A stretch of DNA of 64,000 nt from Plutella xylostella. Taxonomy: Eukaryota; Arthropoda; Insecta; Lepidoptera; Plutellidae. The position numbers and the translations under genes are program-made. Of the stretch, positions 20,701 through 32,812 are shown one piece after another. The DNA lies in the NCBI RefSeq assembly GCF_932276165.1, contig NC_064001.1:937501-1001500 (forward strand), written 5' to 3'. Below the pieces are notes generated by a model that did not search any database, had not been told where the DNA came from, and saw nothing but the letters and a program-made list of their open reading frames with translations. The stretch's first letter is position 1; every line of letters begins with the position of its first letter.

Positions 20701-23700
20701 TGCTTTTATTTCAGATAATAATATTAATCATACACTCACAGAAGAGAGGTGTGTGTGTATGATTAATAATTATCTAATTATTGGATTCTTCTTCACTACT
20801 GAAAACATCTGGGAGTGTGTTTCGAGCTGTTTCAGAAGTAGGCAAATTATTGTAAAAACTATGAAATGTGTCAGGTATAAGCGGTAAAAGTGATATCAGA
20901 TCATCTTTTTTTTCTTTAGATATAGGTAAAGGTTGGTTAGTTATCACTGGTATAGAATCGGGCACTACTGAAGCTCTTCTCTTCAGATTCAAAGTCTGGA
21001 AATCACAATTTCGGTCTAAGGTATTCTTGAAAAAAATAATACCAAAGTCTTTTTCATACCTTAGCCATCTTTTCTCCAGCCATTTGAACTGGTCTCCCGA
21101 TGTATCTTTGTATCTAAGGACTAATGGTCCTTTTAATAATGAAGAAAAGTCTAAAAAGTCATTGCGATTCATATGTATGACATTAAACTTTTTTCCACTG
21201 GACTTTATTAACTGTATCCAGTCATGGGGGTGATAAATTTCTATATCGGTCTTTTTCTTTTTCTTTTCTATGATACCATGATCCGTATCTACCTCTAAGT
21301 GACTATGTCCTGGAATCATAAACTTATGATCTATTGTCTGGACTGGTGTGTTCTGCATGACCCATGTAAACATAGCAGTGACATGGGAATTTCTATTTTG
21401 ACCACCACATGTGTCAGAATAAAATGTTATATGCTTGGTACATGGAGGAACCATAGTACAGATGTGTTTGTATAAACATGAGGCTATTTGGTTCGCTCCA
21501 CGTGCTGCTATAGTTTCGTACCATACATAGCAGTAAGACTTTCCCGTTTTGTTGTCGTGTATAGTTAAGTTGAAGGTCCACAGTTGGCGTTTATAAAAAG
21601 CAACGGATGATTTTAGCATAGGAGTGGGCAAACATTGTTGCAAATCGAAAGTATAAGTCTGATAGGTGTCATCTGTTGTAGACATATTTGTATCTAATGC
21701 CTTTTCTTTGTACGCACCATCCCCTAATTGCACATGCTCTTGGTGCTCCGACATCAGTTCTTGTTTTGCTACTTCATCTGAACACAGTTTTATTTTCATT
21801 TGAAATTTATCACAGGTGAAACAAGTATCGGCGCGGGGTTTTTTAAATGATAATTTTAATTTCTTGAATTCTTGTGTGTAGATTTTTATAGAGGGATGTG
21901 TTTGTTCACTGGGTCGAGACAGTTTGTATTGATCATACATTCGTTGTATTGTCAAGTGTGATGGTAAATATTTCTTTGAAGTACTCTTTCGCGTGTAATG
22001 GCTTTCATAAGATGGGAAGGAAAGTATGTGATTTTTTATTTGTAATCTTGTGTCATCTGAAGTTTTATTTTAAGGTGTTTTTTTTCCACGTTTATCGTCT
22101 GTTTCAGTACCAGCGGTAGAGGATCTTTTTTTTAAAGCTACTGTTTTTATGAAGTTATCACTTTCATCCAAAGTTTTAAGTAAGCAACCTCTACAAACTG
22201 GTTCACGTTTTCCATTGACAATGAGATTATACTTATATGTTTTGGTTCTAAATTTTTGCTTATCGGGATCTTCTGTACGTATCCTTACAGATGCTTTATC
22301 TTCTATATCTAATAAAGAAGCCATGTACGAAGATCTTTTAGTATAACAACCTAATTGCCAGTATTCCTTAAAAATGATTTGTCGAACTTCTAAAGAGAAT
22401 CGGTCCTTACATTTCATTCTACATGGTGTCAGATCTTTCAACCTTCTTTCAGGAATCTCTTTGCCTTTTAATGTTTTATAACTTTGGCCTGTATTACGCA
22501 TTTTTTTCTTCTGTTGTTTCAACACACGCAAGCTTAAACCAGCAACCGCCGGTGGTTCATTTGTAATTTCTAAGTCTGAAGTCGTAGAAGAACTATCATT
22601 TGTTGCATTTGGTGGTTCATTTGTAATTTCTAAGTCTGAAGTCGTAGAAGAACTATCATTTGTTGCATTTGGTGGTTCATTTGCAATTTCTAAGTCTGAA
22701 GTCGTAGAAGAACTATCATTTGTCACATTTTCAGTTCGATGTGTTCCCGTTTTTGACGATACCGGTTCGTTGAATACAAAGTCGGGGTCAGCTATAGAAT
22801 CATCTGAATCTTCGTACCTGATCTCAACTCCTCTGAATGCGTTTGACGTGGATGGTACTGGCTCCATGTATGGATCATCGGTTGATCTCATTGCTGGAGA
22901 AGTCGTCAACACGCTTATGGTGCCTTCGTTTTCTTCTTGATTTTCACCTTGAATAAAGTAAAAGACAAATTAGCATAAGCAATTTCAATTAATGAGTATC
23001 TATAAAAATATGCATCAGTTTATAGTTAATTTATAAATACTGTGCTTAAACACTTACTTTGTGTGGGACTTTCATCCTGTACATTTCTCAGCTGCGCCAG
23101 TTCCACTAGCTTTTTTCCTCTTCCGAAATTCATTTTTAAGAATAATTCACTTCACACAATATGAACGTACTGTTTTAAATAGAATCAAAGTTAAGACTGA
23201 AGCAAAATATCACTTATATCCCACAGGATTGTTATAAAAAATATCGTGTAACCACTTGTAGACCACCCGTAGTTAACTGGTGTTCAACAAAATTCTTTGA
23301 CGATATATTTTTTATTAAGTGGGTAGTAAGACACTTGAGAAACGGTGTTAAAATTATTACGTACCTTATAACATAAGTCGTTCCTTATCGGCACAACGCG
23401 ACTGTGGAGTGTTTGTTCCTTTTCACATAAGTTCACTTATGTTGTTTAGCCTGATTACAAATTGGTAGCTATCAAAATGTTCATAAGGAACAATTTGAGA
23501 CTTAGCAACTTATAATAGTGATTTGACATGTGTGGTTTAGTCCAGCTATGAGTCAAGCCAAAATAATGCCCCTGGCGATTTAAAAAAAAATTGAGGAATA
23601 AATGACTTATGTGCTTTAGTCTGCGGACCCTTCATATATGCTCCTTTATTAACACCCTGATTGAAGATTAAGGGATTTTTGGAGGAGGCTCCTTCCATGC

Positions 23701-24105
23701 TGTTAATAGTACTAACATGATGTTATTATTTTTACAGTACCCAACCCACAACCCACAACATATCATAAATTTCATAACGATCATCCACAACTCACCGACA
23801 TTAGCCATTTCGATGTTAATCTGCTTCACGGCTTCCTTGCGGAACACCACCAGGAACATCTTCGTCAGCACTATGGAGTGGATGACTGCGAACATCACTG
23901 AAGAGTTCTTCTCCACGTCAGGAAACTCGCCAAACCACGCCGCCAGGTTCTCAAACAAAATCAGAGACAAATAAATGGTAAAAGATAGGTAAAAACAAAC
24001 TCTGTACCAAGCCGTTTCAGGGTATAGTGGCTCAAACCAGTAGTCGCCAATGCCTGTGTAGTATGCATACTTGCAATAGTCTCTGAGCAAACTACGCGAA
24101 TTCAT
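17711..24105 (-). CDS. Odorant receptor (7tm_6 family), 7 exons, 391 aa
   Basis: Insect odorant receptors are seven-transmembrane, ligand-gated channel subunits that work with Orco in sensory neuron dendrites. Exons (minus): 24105-23796, 20194-20063, 19711-19408, 19267-19171, 18978-18868, 18352-18185 and 17764-17711. Lengths 310, 132, 304, 97, 111, 168 and 54 sum to 1176, exactly 392 codons, with matching phases. Hallmarks are an N-terminus ending VKQINIEMANVG, hydrophobic segments (VLFYIIWVVMMMPMIF; FVASLFFLLGLNLW), QKPLVLKAFGIQDLSYGTF, and the short last exon VAKATYSVVAVFYDGG typical of lepidopteran receptors. Exon 5 ends CAG with a GC donor (GCGAGT). Intron 1 (20195-23795) holds a 3.2-kb DNA transposon. 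No disabling change was seen, so it is probably functional. The subfamily was not assigned. Confidence 0.92.
17885..18150 (-). mobile_element. SINE family A copy in an odorant receptor intron
   Basis: The reverse complement contains the SINE-A body: GTGGTGGGAAATGGTTCAAG, a GTGAACGCACCTACCCGC block and a diverged GTGAAGGAAAAGAT block. It lies in intron 6, between exons 6 and 7. The tRNA-like head is missing. Confidence 0.6.
18660..18805. repeat. Dispersed MITE-like repeat in odorant receptor intron 5
   Basis: Ends resemble inverted copies (CACTCTGTTAGAT... and ...TGTAACAGAGGTGTTAATG). ATAACAAG(A/G)GATT and GACACATCTGTC(A/G)AGAATT are shared with 9940-9995. Short and non-coding. Confidence 0.5.
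20713..20775. repeat. Hairpin at the transposase 3' end
   Basis: AGATAATAATATTAATCATA and its near complement TATGATTAATAATTATCT flank CACTCACAGAAGAGAGGTGTG. It overlaps the stop codon region of the transposase and could help end transcription or bind transposase; the role is unknown. Confidence 0.5.
20774..23133 (-). CDS. Transposase with RNase H-like core, 3 exons, 731 aa
   Basis: Exons (minus): 23133-23058, 22947-22111 and 22056-20774. They total 2196 bases, exactly 732 codons, with phases closing. Intron 1 is 110 bp (GTAAGT donor); intron 2 is only 54 bp with a GTACTG donor, so that junction is the least certain. Order: an acidic, Ser/Thr-rich N-terminus with three 20-residue repeats; Cys motifs LTPCRMKCKD and EPVCRGCLLK; FPSYESHYTRKSTSKKYLPSH; RADTCFTCDKFQ; then candidate catalytic acids in FNLTIHDN, FYSDTCGGQNRN and GHSHLEVDTDHGIIE. 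The same motif set occurs in many arthropod hypothetical proteins (I recall the DUF7869 group). No stop or frameshift was seen. Terminal inverted repeats flank it. Confidence 0.8.
22555..22735 (-). repeat. Three 60-bp in-frame repeats inside the transposase gene
   Basis: 22561-22620 and 22621-22680 are identical; 22681-22740 is a third, partly diverged unit. Each encodes NDSSSTTSDLEI(T/A)NEPP-type residues, a low-complexity acidic/Ser-Thr segment. The exact identity of two units suggests recent slippage or unequal exchange. Confidence 0.9.
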
Positions 24106-25639
24106 AATGTTATAAATTAAATCAACAAAGCGGTTTTTGTTTTATATAAATTAGAAGCAGTAGTTTTCCTTTGTTTTAATATCCGTTTTACGACTATAAC
24201 ACAATATTGTGTATGAAATGAAAGCGTTTTAGGTTTAAATTTATATATGGGCTGTCATAAAATTATTTCAATTAATTAGTTTCAAAGTCGAAACTATTAA
24301 GGGTCTGCAATAGGGAATCGAGGGTTGGCATTGTCATAGAATTATGTAGTAAATGATGCTCTACAGCCTTGAAAAAAATCACACAGGTAGTTGAAGAGTC
24401 TAGCTAGGTGCTGAATCATTCGAATTTAAGTAAATGATTATGGATAACTGTAAATTAATTTCAGAATATCAAGAAAAACCAGTCAATCACACTCCCGTAT
24501 TGTAACAACTGTGTCGTAATTATAAAGAATTTTCATATGATTTTTATCATATTATAAAGTTAAAGGCTTGGACTAGGCGCTAAATACCTTGTTTTTTAAT
24601 AAACACACACTTATTTTGTGTAAATTAATCCCAAACTTGAGCAATTTTTTTCCCTCAAATCTTCATACAAATATCTATGGCGGCTTTCTGTGTTATAAAA
24701 TCATAAACACAAGTGACGTTTGACTCAGTTGGCCGCTGGCCTCCAAAGAAGGGTCACGTCGGTTTAGGCAGCACTGACAGCTCGCGATCTTATCGTGTAC
24801 AGATACAAAATCACTGCACATTGGTTGTCATTGCACTTTTTCAACTTTTATGACACCAACATAATTTGATTTGAAATTGAGGAAGCATAATTCTTCCAGT
24901 ATATTCAATACATTAAATTAAATTAGATAGTGTGCAATATTCTCGTGATATTACAGTCTCGTAAAGGTCTGATGAGGAGCAGGAATATAGCGAATGGATC
25001 TAAGTGATGACAATACGCACGAACATTAGGTTAGGGATCAAAAATACAGTCTCTTGGTGCTGGTTGAGGTATGGTCTCGTGAGGATCTGATGAGGGCAGT
25101 AACACGGTGGTGGCTCAATTTTATTTCAAAGATGTTAATAGCTAAAAGCATCGAGTTTGGGCTATTAAGTATGTTTTTCAGAGAGAGAGAAAGAGATTTT
25201 GTTTTTCCTCTGGATGTGTTAGGTTTACTGGGTTTACTAAGTTCATTCTGTTAATGGCATCAAGTTGTTATGTGTTCATAAGTAATAATTATTAATTAAC
25301 AAAATGCTGTTGATTCTCCACGAAAATGTAAAAATAAAAATAAAATAAATAAAAATAAATTCGTAACGTAAAATTGTCAATGACGGAATTTCTTCTATAG
25401 ACAGTAGCCACAAAAAAAACAAACGATAGATGGCGTGATTTGAAGATAAAGATAATTTTTTTCGACACATAGACAGCAACAACAAAAAAAATACAGATTT
25501 AAAGAAAAGAAACACATACTTATACAAAACAACAAAGAAAAAAAAAGGATACACATCAAAATAACTGGAAAAAATATAAGCCCCAATTTACTTGTGTGGG
25601 ACAGGGAGTACCATAATATTTTTTTTGGGGTACTCCCCA
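24106..25639. other. Upstream flank of the odorant receptor gene
   Basis: AT-rich and mostly unique-looking. No upstream exon or confident TATA box was seen. 25300-25560 is strongly A-rich on the plus strand. Confidence 0.4.
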
Positions 25640-25790
25640 TCTATGCGAAATATAAGCTTGATATCTTTACCCGTTTCTGAGAAAAAGGGCGGTGACAGAC
25701 AGTCAGTCAGACAGACGGACAACAAAGAGATCCTATAACGGTTGCTTTTTTTCTTTTGACGTTCGAAACCCTAAAATTAAGTAAAAATAT
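25640..25790. repeat. Common lepidopteran dispersed repeat
   Basis: CAGTCAGTCAGACAGACGGAC, followed by AACAAAGAGATCCTATAACGG and ending GAAACCCTAAAA, is a string set I recall from very abundant lepidopteran repeats. Ends not defined. Confidence 0.55.
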
Positions 25791-25807
25791 TATGCTGCCA
25801 AAAAATG

Positions 25808-26022
25808 TACGGTGGCCTGCGCCTAAAAGTATACAGGCGGAGTTTTTAAAATAGCGATCCCTGATGATGAAGGGACCTGCTACATCTATTATAAATCCGG
25901 GGACGTGTTGTGAGTGATGTGTGTAGCAGTGGTGTTTATGTGGATGTGCTTGAGCAGCATGTGAGCATGAGATCGCTATTTTAAAATCTCCGCCTGTATA
26001 CTTTTAGGCGCAGGCCACCGTA
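25808..26022. mobile_element. MITE copy 1 (TACGGTGGCCTGCGCC ends)
   Basis: About 215 bp with inverted ends of about 50 bp: TACGGTGGCCTGCGCCTAAA on the left and its complement on the right. The core is GACGTGTTG...GCTTGAGCAGCATG. A second copy lies inverted at 61567-61780. No coding capacity. Confidence 0.85.
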
Positions 26023-26644
26023 CTTACAGGTATTGAAAAAGCGGTATATAAACAAATTATACCAGCAGAGGGTTCACCATTTAGCTGAATGTTACTTAGA
26101 AAACGGCCTTGAGTGGCGGTCAAGTTGGTCCCCGCCTGCGATACTTTCCATTAACATTGGGACTCGTTTTCATGTTTTTAGCGTACAGTCAGGTTTTTAG
26201 TTTTTTATAATTGTATTTTTTTATTTGTAACTTTTTAGTTGTTTTTATTTTATGAAATTTTACGTCGGTAGGTAGTTCATGATCATTTTTTATTTCAATA
26301 ATTTTGGTGTTGTAATTTAAATACCTTCAATATGCATATTTTTGTAATGTGAAAATCAAGTCCTTTCATTTGATACCTTACACGGCAAAGTTGAATTATT
26401 ATTTTTTCGATCATCACGTTATGTCCTCAAGAGGGCGCTATGTACATTTTAATGGAACGTCACATAGCCTATAGCCATCGCGCCATCAATACGCTTCTAA
26501 CAATACCTCATACATCAAAATCTATCAAGCCGTTTAGGCTACAGGAGGGAACAAAGAAACAGACAAACATACATATATACATACATACAATCAAAAAACA
26601 TTACCCTCCTCCTTCGGCAGTAGGGTAAAAAGGAGTAAGACAGG

Positions 26645-26808
26645 GGGTCATTCTGAACTTTTGCTCTACGAGTTTTGGAAATTAACAAAAAAAAACCTTT
26701 TTCATAGAAACTTTGTTGGACATGTGACTTTTTACCATGGAAAACGAATATTTTTTTTCGCGAATTTGCAAATCTCGTAGAACAAAAGTTGTTCAGAATG
26801 ACCCCTTG
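26645..26808. mobile_element. Foldback repeat fragment
   Basis: GGGTCATTCTGAACTTTTGCTCTACGAG on the left is the near complement of CTCGTAGAACAAAAGTTGTTCAGAATGACCCC on the right. Related end pieces occur at 30680-30770 and 62300-62390. Confidence 0.6.
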
Positions 26809-26829
26809 AGTCATCCCCTTTTGGCTTAG

Positions 26830-28025
26830 TATAGCCCTTTTGCGACACTATGTATTTACTTTGCTTTGTCGTCGGGGTTCAGTTGGCTGGAGGATGCCCG
26901 AAACTTATTATCTACACTTTAATACTTTTAGTTACCTTTCTACAAGTAAATACCACATTTGTTTGAGAAAGCTAATCGGGTTCCGAGTATAGAGTAAAGT
27001 GGCACCCCTATTAATTTCTACTCTTTCCTGGTGCCTACCAGTGTAAGTAAGAATTATACTTACTTACCCTAAAATCACCCAAAATGTACTTGAACATAAT
27101 TGTCAATAAAGTTGGCGAGTAAAAGTTTATCGACCCACTGTGCAAACTTACATGTGTGCGTGTCACTGCGTGTGCTGTGTGAAGAGCATTGAAAACCCAA
27201 AATTGGCGCGGCACGTCACCCTGTACGGGCCCTTAAAGTAGTAATTGGCCCGTCATTGGAACAAAAACAGAGCTTTCGATACAAAGTAGTCGGAGGTATA
27301 AACACTCAATTAAGAAGTGTTAATTAGAAACTAATAGGAAAAGTTTACAAAGTTATTATGTGAATATGATATTTATTAACTGTGTACCGTACGGTAGTTT
27401 CATTGGGAATTCAGTAATTCTTAATTTTTTAGATAAAAATAATGGTAGCTTCTTCGCTTGAATTCGACTACAATAATTGCAAGCAATTTTTTTACGCAAG
27501 TGGTTTTCCTGAGCTTTAACGCCAAGGAATTTTATAACTAAGGTTTTTCCTTACTATGAAATCACAAACATATTTGAATTTGTGAATACACGCTTAATTT
27601 TTTTCATCATGTACCTCGTATACCTATGCTTTCGAATTGCTTTGTAGTACAGTGGTGGTGGATAATTGTGGCGTTAAACAGTTGAGTTATTTCAAATATG
27701 GTTGATTGTGAGTGCATTGTGAGTGCACACGCGCGTTGAACGGGGATGTCCGCTGATGACGCTGTGTCATGGAGGCTTTGGGACAATTAGGACTAAATTA
27801 AGTCCAATCTGTTTAGTTTGAAAGGGATTATTATTCGAATTTCACGTATACGTTTTTCGCGTATTTTATAAAAGTGGTGGATTAAAATTTTGTTCAGTAA
27901 CATCCTACTAATATAAAAAAACGCGAAAGTTTGTACGTATGGATGGATGTTTGTTACACTTCCACGGGAAAACGGCAATAGCAATTTTTTATGATATTTT
28001 GTACCTTGATGCCGAAATCCTGAAT
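26830..28025. other. Intergenic, no gene seen
   Basis: No coding signal. 27900-27990 (ATCCTACTAATATAAAAAAACG...GGATGGATGTTTGTTAC) resembles the start of a dispersed lepidopteran LINE 3' region. Confidence 0.4.
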
Positions 28026-28029
28026 TAAG

Positions 28030-28057
28030 ATATCTCTCTCTCTCTCTCTCTCTCTCA
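28030..28057. repeat. (TC)n microsatellite
   Basis: About 13 CT units, at the 3' tail of the adjacent LINE. Confidence 0.9.
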
Positions 28058-28553
28058 GCCTTCTGTAGTCCACTGTTGGACATAGGCCTCTCCTAACGAT
28101 CGCCACCCCAAACGGTCACCCGCCATCTGCATCCAGCGGCTTCCCGCTACCTTCCGCAGATCATCAGACCAACGGGTTGGGGGGCGACCGACACGCCGTT
28201 TGCCGACACGGGGTCTCCACTCCAGAACCTTTCTACTCCAGCGGTCGTCGGCTCTGCGGGCTACGTGGCCAGCCCATTGCCACTTCAGCGTGCTAATCCT
28301 TTTGGCTATGTCGGTAACTTTAGTTCTCCTGCGGATTTCTTCATTACGAATCCTATCTCGCAGGGAAACGCCTAACATAGCCCTTTCCATAGCACGCTGA
28401 GCAACACTGAGCTTGTGGATAAGCCCTTTGGTGAAGCACCACGTCTCGGCTCCGTAAGTCATCACTGGCAACACGCACTGATTGAAAACTTTTGTTTTCA
28501 GACACTGAGGTATGTTTTCAGTGAAGATGTGTCGTAATTTCCCGAACGCTGCC
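28058..28553 (-). pseudogene. RTE-like LINE, C-terminal reverse transcriptase fragment
   Basis: The open frame at 28474-28055 encodes the end of the RTE polymerase: MTYGAETWCFTKGLIHKL, AQRAMERAMLGVSLRDR, HVARRADDRWSRKVLEW, RVGRPPTRWSDDLRK and WRSLGEAYVQQW, then stop. The same frame can be read upstream to about 28553 (FGKLRHIFTENIPQCLKT). The 5' part is gone. It is the best-preserved copy of the family also seen at 3540, 5214, 34755, 50880 and 54340. Confidence 0.85.
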
Positions 28554-28559
28554 TTAAGA

Positions 28560-29955
28560 TATGGGTTACTTTAAATGCCGGAATTTCCACCGGAAAACTT
28601 TTTAAGGTAAAACGAAGCCAGTTGGCAACAGCCAATCTTTTTTATTATTCATAAGTATGTACCTACAATAATCAAAACAAAACATTTAAATGAAAGCATT
28701 TCCTTCCTGAAAGCCTAATAATTTGGTAATGTATTGTAAACATTGTATTTCCCGCACGAGGTGGCTCGTGACGGCGCCGTATCAACTCGCATCATCAATC
28801 TTGGATCAGACTTCAAGGATATTAAAATTTCCGCCCCAACCCGACGTGACGTGTATCGACCGAGATTATAAATGTAATCCGTATTTGTGCACCGATAGCG
28901 TCATAATAACATTCGCGATAGAACTAACAAGAACTTTAATATGTACTAAAATCTAATAACCTATTTTTGCAACTTAAAATCTCATTCCAAACATAGCTTA
29001 CGGCACTTCAACCACTTCGACTGGTCACTAATTCAGTGGATATCCGCTGCCGAACACATACGTACAACGACGGGCAGTAATTGTGAACTATTCCTGACCC
29101 GGCGGCACGTCGACCAAACTAATTTTAATCCCTCGGGACACGGCATTCTACTCAGCCTATAATGTGTTTCAAATCACGTACATACAAAGCTGCTTGACCA
29201 TAACACCTCGGCCGTGGCTCATTTATATTCAACGGCCGGACCCTGCTGAATCGGGCGACGGCTATACACAGTACGATATGTTGGAATGGATAGTTTTATG
29301 TGATTTTTTAATGTTGTAATTGGTGACCAAACTAAAAAATCTGTTATCTATGGGGTGATTGAGAGATACTTCACCTAGAAAGTTGTTAGAGGAAATATAT
29401 TTTTTTATATTATCGAAAAGTATCTCCTTAATTGACTAGAATAATTACTCTATCACTATAATTTTAATATTATTTTAATATTGATTAATAGTCTGCTAAT
29501 TGTTCCATTCGACACGCCAACGTGTTGGTCAGTGTAAGTTCCTGTAAGCTAAACTGAACAGAAGTAACACCTCAGGTCGGATTATAAAGGTGGCTTAGAT
29601 AACATTAGCATAAAAGGGTGTGTATTGTCTACACCCTATTACAGTTTCAATATTGCTACAGAAGAACGTGGTTAAACGGTTCTTCTAAAATCTACTAACG
29701 GTAATAAAATTATGTTTAACCGTAAACAAATTTCTTACAATTTTTTATTAAAACACTCGTCAATTTACGTGTATAATGACGTTTAACCAAAATACACCGT
29801 ATACCAGATAAAAGGTTACAGTCGAAAACAGTTACGAGTGTAAAATATTCTTTGTTTTACTGGATACATCTTTTTTCATAAATATTATTATGTCCACAAA
29901 CTGTTTGATTCAATTTCATTCCCTTTTGTAGTAAAAGTGTAAGAAAATTTTGATA
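28560..29955. other. Apparently unique non-coding DNA
   Basis: No exon or RNA gene recognised. 28740-29280 is less AT-rich than average, has few repeats and many short balanced motifs, as expected of regulatory DNA, but nothing specific can be claimed. Confidence 0.35.
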
Positions 29956-29960
29956 CTTAC

Positions 29961-30180
29961 CTAAAAAAAAACCGTTCCCGTCGCTACCGCATTGCTGTCT
30001 GCCATAGTCTGGCTCTGTCCTCTAGGCTGCAGTGCTAGCAGCCTCCGGGGCCCACACTCGGCCCGTGGGCCACGCTGGTCCCGTAGGGCCACGCTGGTCC
30101 CCATGGGGCCACGCTGGTCCCCGTGGGGCCACGCTGGTCCCCGTGGGGCCACGCTGGTCCCGTGGGTCCAAAACGCTTAG
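29961..30180 (-). repeat. 22-bp GC-rich minisatellite; possible minus-strand 5' exon
   Basis: GGGCCACGCTGGTCCCCGTG repeats about six times at 30066-30166. On the minus strand a short ATG frame (MADSNAVATGTVFF) runs out of the repeat region to TAG lying exactly at a strong donor-like site (TTTAG, then GTAAGTATC at 29958-29950). This could be a non-coding or very short 5' exon of an unseen gene. The T9 run just before the donor would shift the frame if its length varied. Confidence 0.4.
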
Positions 30181-30199
30181 TCCCGGACCTCACAGACCA

Positions 30200-32735
30200 C
30201 TAAATCACTGCTCACTCGTAATGTCCCGACGTGTTTTAATCCGAATACCTCTCGACTGGGTTTCGGAGGAAATCGGCCATTTCAGCAAGTAAACAAGTTT
30301 ATCTACCGCCGGGATTAAATGAATGTGTTTGTTTTTGCGTCACAAACGTGCAGGTATGTATGTGTTAATTCTGGAAATGAGGGTTTTATCTTGTTCAAGA
30401 CTCTTTAGTTACAGAACAGTCATCAGTGTCTGAACAAATATAAGGTGGAGTTTTATATTTTCAATAAAGATTTTAATATAAACAGTTTTTATACGCCGAT
30501 GCTACGATGATGCTACGACGCTGCTACGACAATGCTACGCCGTACGACAGTTCTAGGCATGACACAAAGCTGTTTATAAGCAAAACTATTTTTAAAAGAA
30601 GTTATTCCTATTGCCAACCAAAACTATTCCAGCCTGGACAGAGCCGTTATCAAACAAAAATTACCAACGTAATCTAGATAACCTAGCAAGAACAGGAGCT
30701 TTCGAAACTTGTAGAACAAAATTGGTTCAGTATGACCCCCTGAGCCACTCCGTATACCTTTTTAGCACCCTGTATAAATAGGTGGTCACGGTCATTCTTT
30801 CAGTAATCCAGCGCGCGTTGAGCAAATATTTATGCGCTTATTTACAGAGGCGGTACGTTGGCGGCGGAGAAAAAGAGCAAACCTGACAGAGGCTGTATAC
30901 ACATGCGCCTTTCGAGACCAGTCTGGGTCATTCCTTAGACTTTCCACGGTAAGATACTATTATACAGGATTTCTTGAGTGATATTGAAAGTCAAAAGAGG
31001 GGTATCTGAGCTCATCATTTATTTATTTATTTATTTAATTCTTTATTGCACAAATATAAAATAAATGTCCAAAAGGTGGGCTTAATGCTAAGAGCATTTT
31101 CTACCAGCCAACCTACAGGAGGTACAGGAAATTAATACATTCTGAACTTTTGTTTACGAAAGATATTCGTGAAAAAAATTACGTGCGATTTCTCTTAATT
31201 TGTTTTGAGATTTTACACACTTTCAGGTCAATAAAGTTTCACATCACGCTTTAAATTATAAAAAAATGTTCCAACTGTAAAACGCCAGTGTGTCCACACC
31301 CTTAACCAACACACCTCCACTTCTCAAACCCGGAGTTCAAACAAAGTTTTAATTACAATTGTGGCTTCACTGACTTTATTTCAATTTTTCAGTCTGCAAA
31401 TTAATCTCCCCTTAATGGAAACAATGTTTGGCTACTGTAAAAATATTGAGAGTTAACATAAAGTTGGTATTTCACTGCTGGATTTTAATATATTTTTAAA
31501 CTCCATAGATATCCATTACTATTATTAATATGAGTATAAAGAATATCGGTCTTAAGTAAGAAAGTTTGTTTAGTGTATTTTTTCATCTTTACCATATACC
31601 TACTTAAATACGAGACAGTATGATATATATGAGACAATAGACGGACTGATGGTAGTATTTTAAGACGCGCTGAAAGTAGTGATAAAGGGACGTGCAAGCT
31701 GCAGTGGCTGTCTCCCGGTTATATCTGCCAAAGAACCGATGAACTATGGGACAAGAGCTATGAGAACTATGGGCGTCAAGCATAGACGCCCTTCTGCCCA
31801 CTGGATTTAATGCATAGGACGCCCTTTACCCCACCGGAGTGAGGACCTTAGACTGGTATTAGGTAGTGGCTTACTGAGGACGTCGTGGTGCCTCTTCGGA
31901 GATGTCCACAGGAACTACTACGTCTAGCAGTGGACGATGATGATGATCATGATGCTGATGATGAAGTGATCATTGATATTTATTTTTATTTCGCTATAAT
32001 ATTTGAAAGCTCATTTAGTCACTCGGACAAAAGCTAGTATTCGTCAATTTCCAAATTAATTTGTCTTCATCGCTCTTTGTTCAATAAACGTGTATCGTGC
32101 TGTTTAAGCCACTAAATTTAACTAACGGCTTATTTAGCTGGACATCGGACTAGCCTCGGGATTGCGGGCTTAGTCCATAAGTCCAACGAACTAAGTTCTA
32201 CTAACGCAATCAAGATAACCTACCATGGTTCTGAATTTTAGTTGAGAATGGCGCAGAAGTAGTTATCTCTCTTAAACATGGCTAAGATTGTTGTCGATCA
32301 CAACATCACCCCCCCACTTTTCACTAATTATTAATAAATAAGGCACCATCAAATCTGAGTACAGAGTTAATATAAAGCCGTAAAATTTAGTTTTTGCCTG
32401 TTTAAGATTAAGTACGTCTACTGACCGAAAACTCGTTTTTACAAAAATAAATAAATAAATAGAGGAATAGGTATTACGACGACGCTTCTTAGCAGAGACT
32501 TCTGTGAACAATTTACGGCTGATAAATACATAGATCTATCATTAGAAATATTGCCATTTATGATTTTTATTTCATTGGACATGTATGTGTATACTACATA
32601 GTTAGTATAGTAGAAAGGCCGCCACGCTCGCAGTAGACTGTAAACACTGCGAGTCTGCGCTGACTCCGTTCTGTTGTGCAACTGTGCCGGGGCTGGGGGG
32701 AACTCTACATACAGTATACAGCTGTTCCGGAGAGC
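30200..32735. other. Intergenic with repeat fragments
   Basis: 30485-30545 has TACGATGCTACGACG-type iterations. 30690-30775 is a MITE end fragment. 31020-31130 has a TTTATTTATTTATT tail followed by CTTTATTGCACAAATA, a usual LINE or SINE tail. 31850-31960 is another RTE-like tail ending in GATGATGATG. No gene seen. Confidence 0.4.
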
Positions 32736-32812
32736 TTAGCTTCGCCTTAAAAAGTTTTCCCGTGGGAATTCCGGGATAAAAAGTAGCCTATGTTCTTTCT
32801 CAGGGTCTAGAC

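Larger units (their letters stand above)
20434..23633 (-). mobile_element. Autonomous-looking DNA transposon (3200 bp) in odorant receptor intron 1
   Basis: The termini are imperfect inverted repeats of about 35 bp. The left end begins GGAGGGTCGGCAGACTAAAG and the right end, complemented, begins GAAGGGTCCGCAGACTAAAG. Both continue with a CACAAGTCAT-like block. Each end is flanked by ATAT (20430-20433 and 23634-23637), a 4-bp target duplication. Subterminal repeats of ACTTATGTG occur near both ends. It carries one intact transposase gene. The superfamily is uncertain; a 4-bp target and a three-acid RNase H-like core would be compatible with Sola-type elements. Confidence 0.85.
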
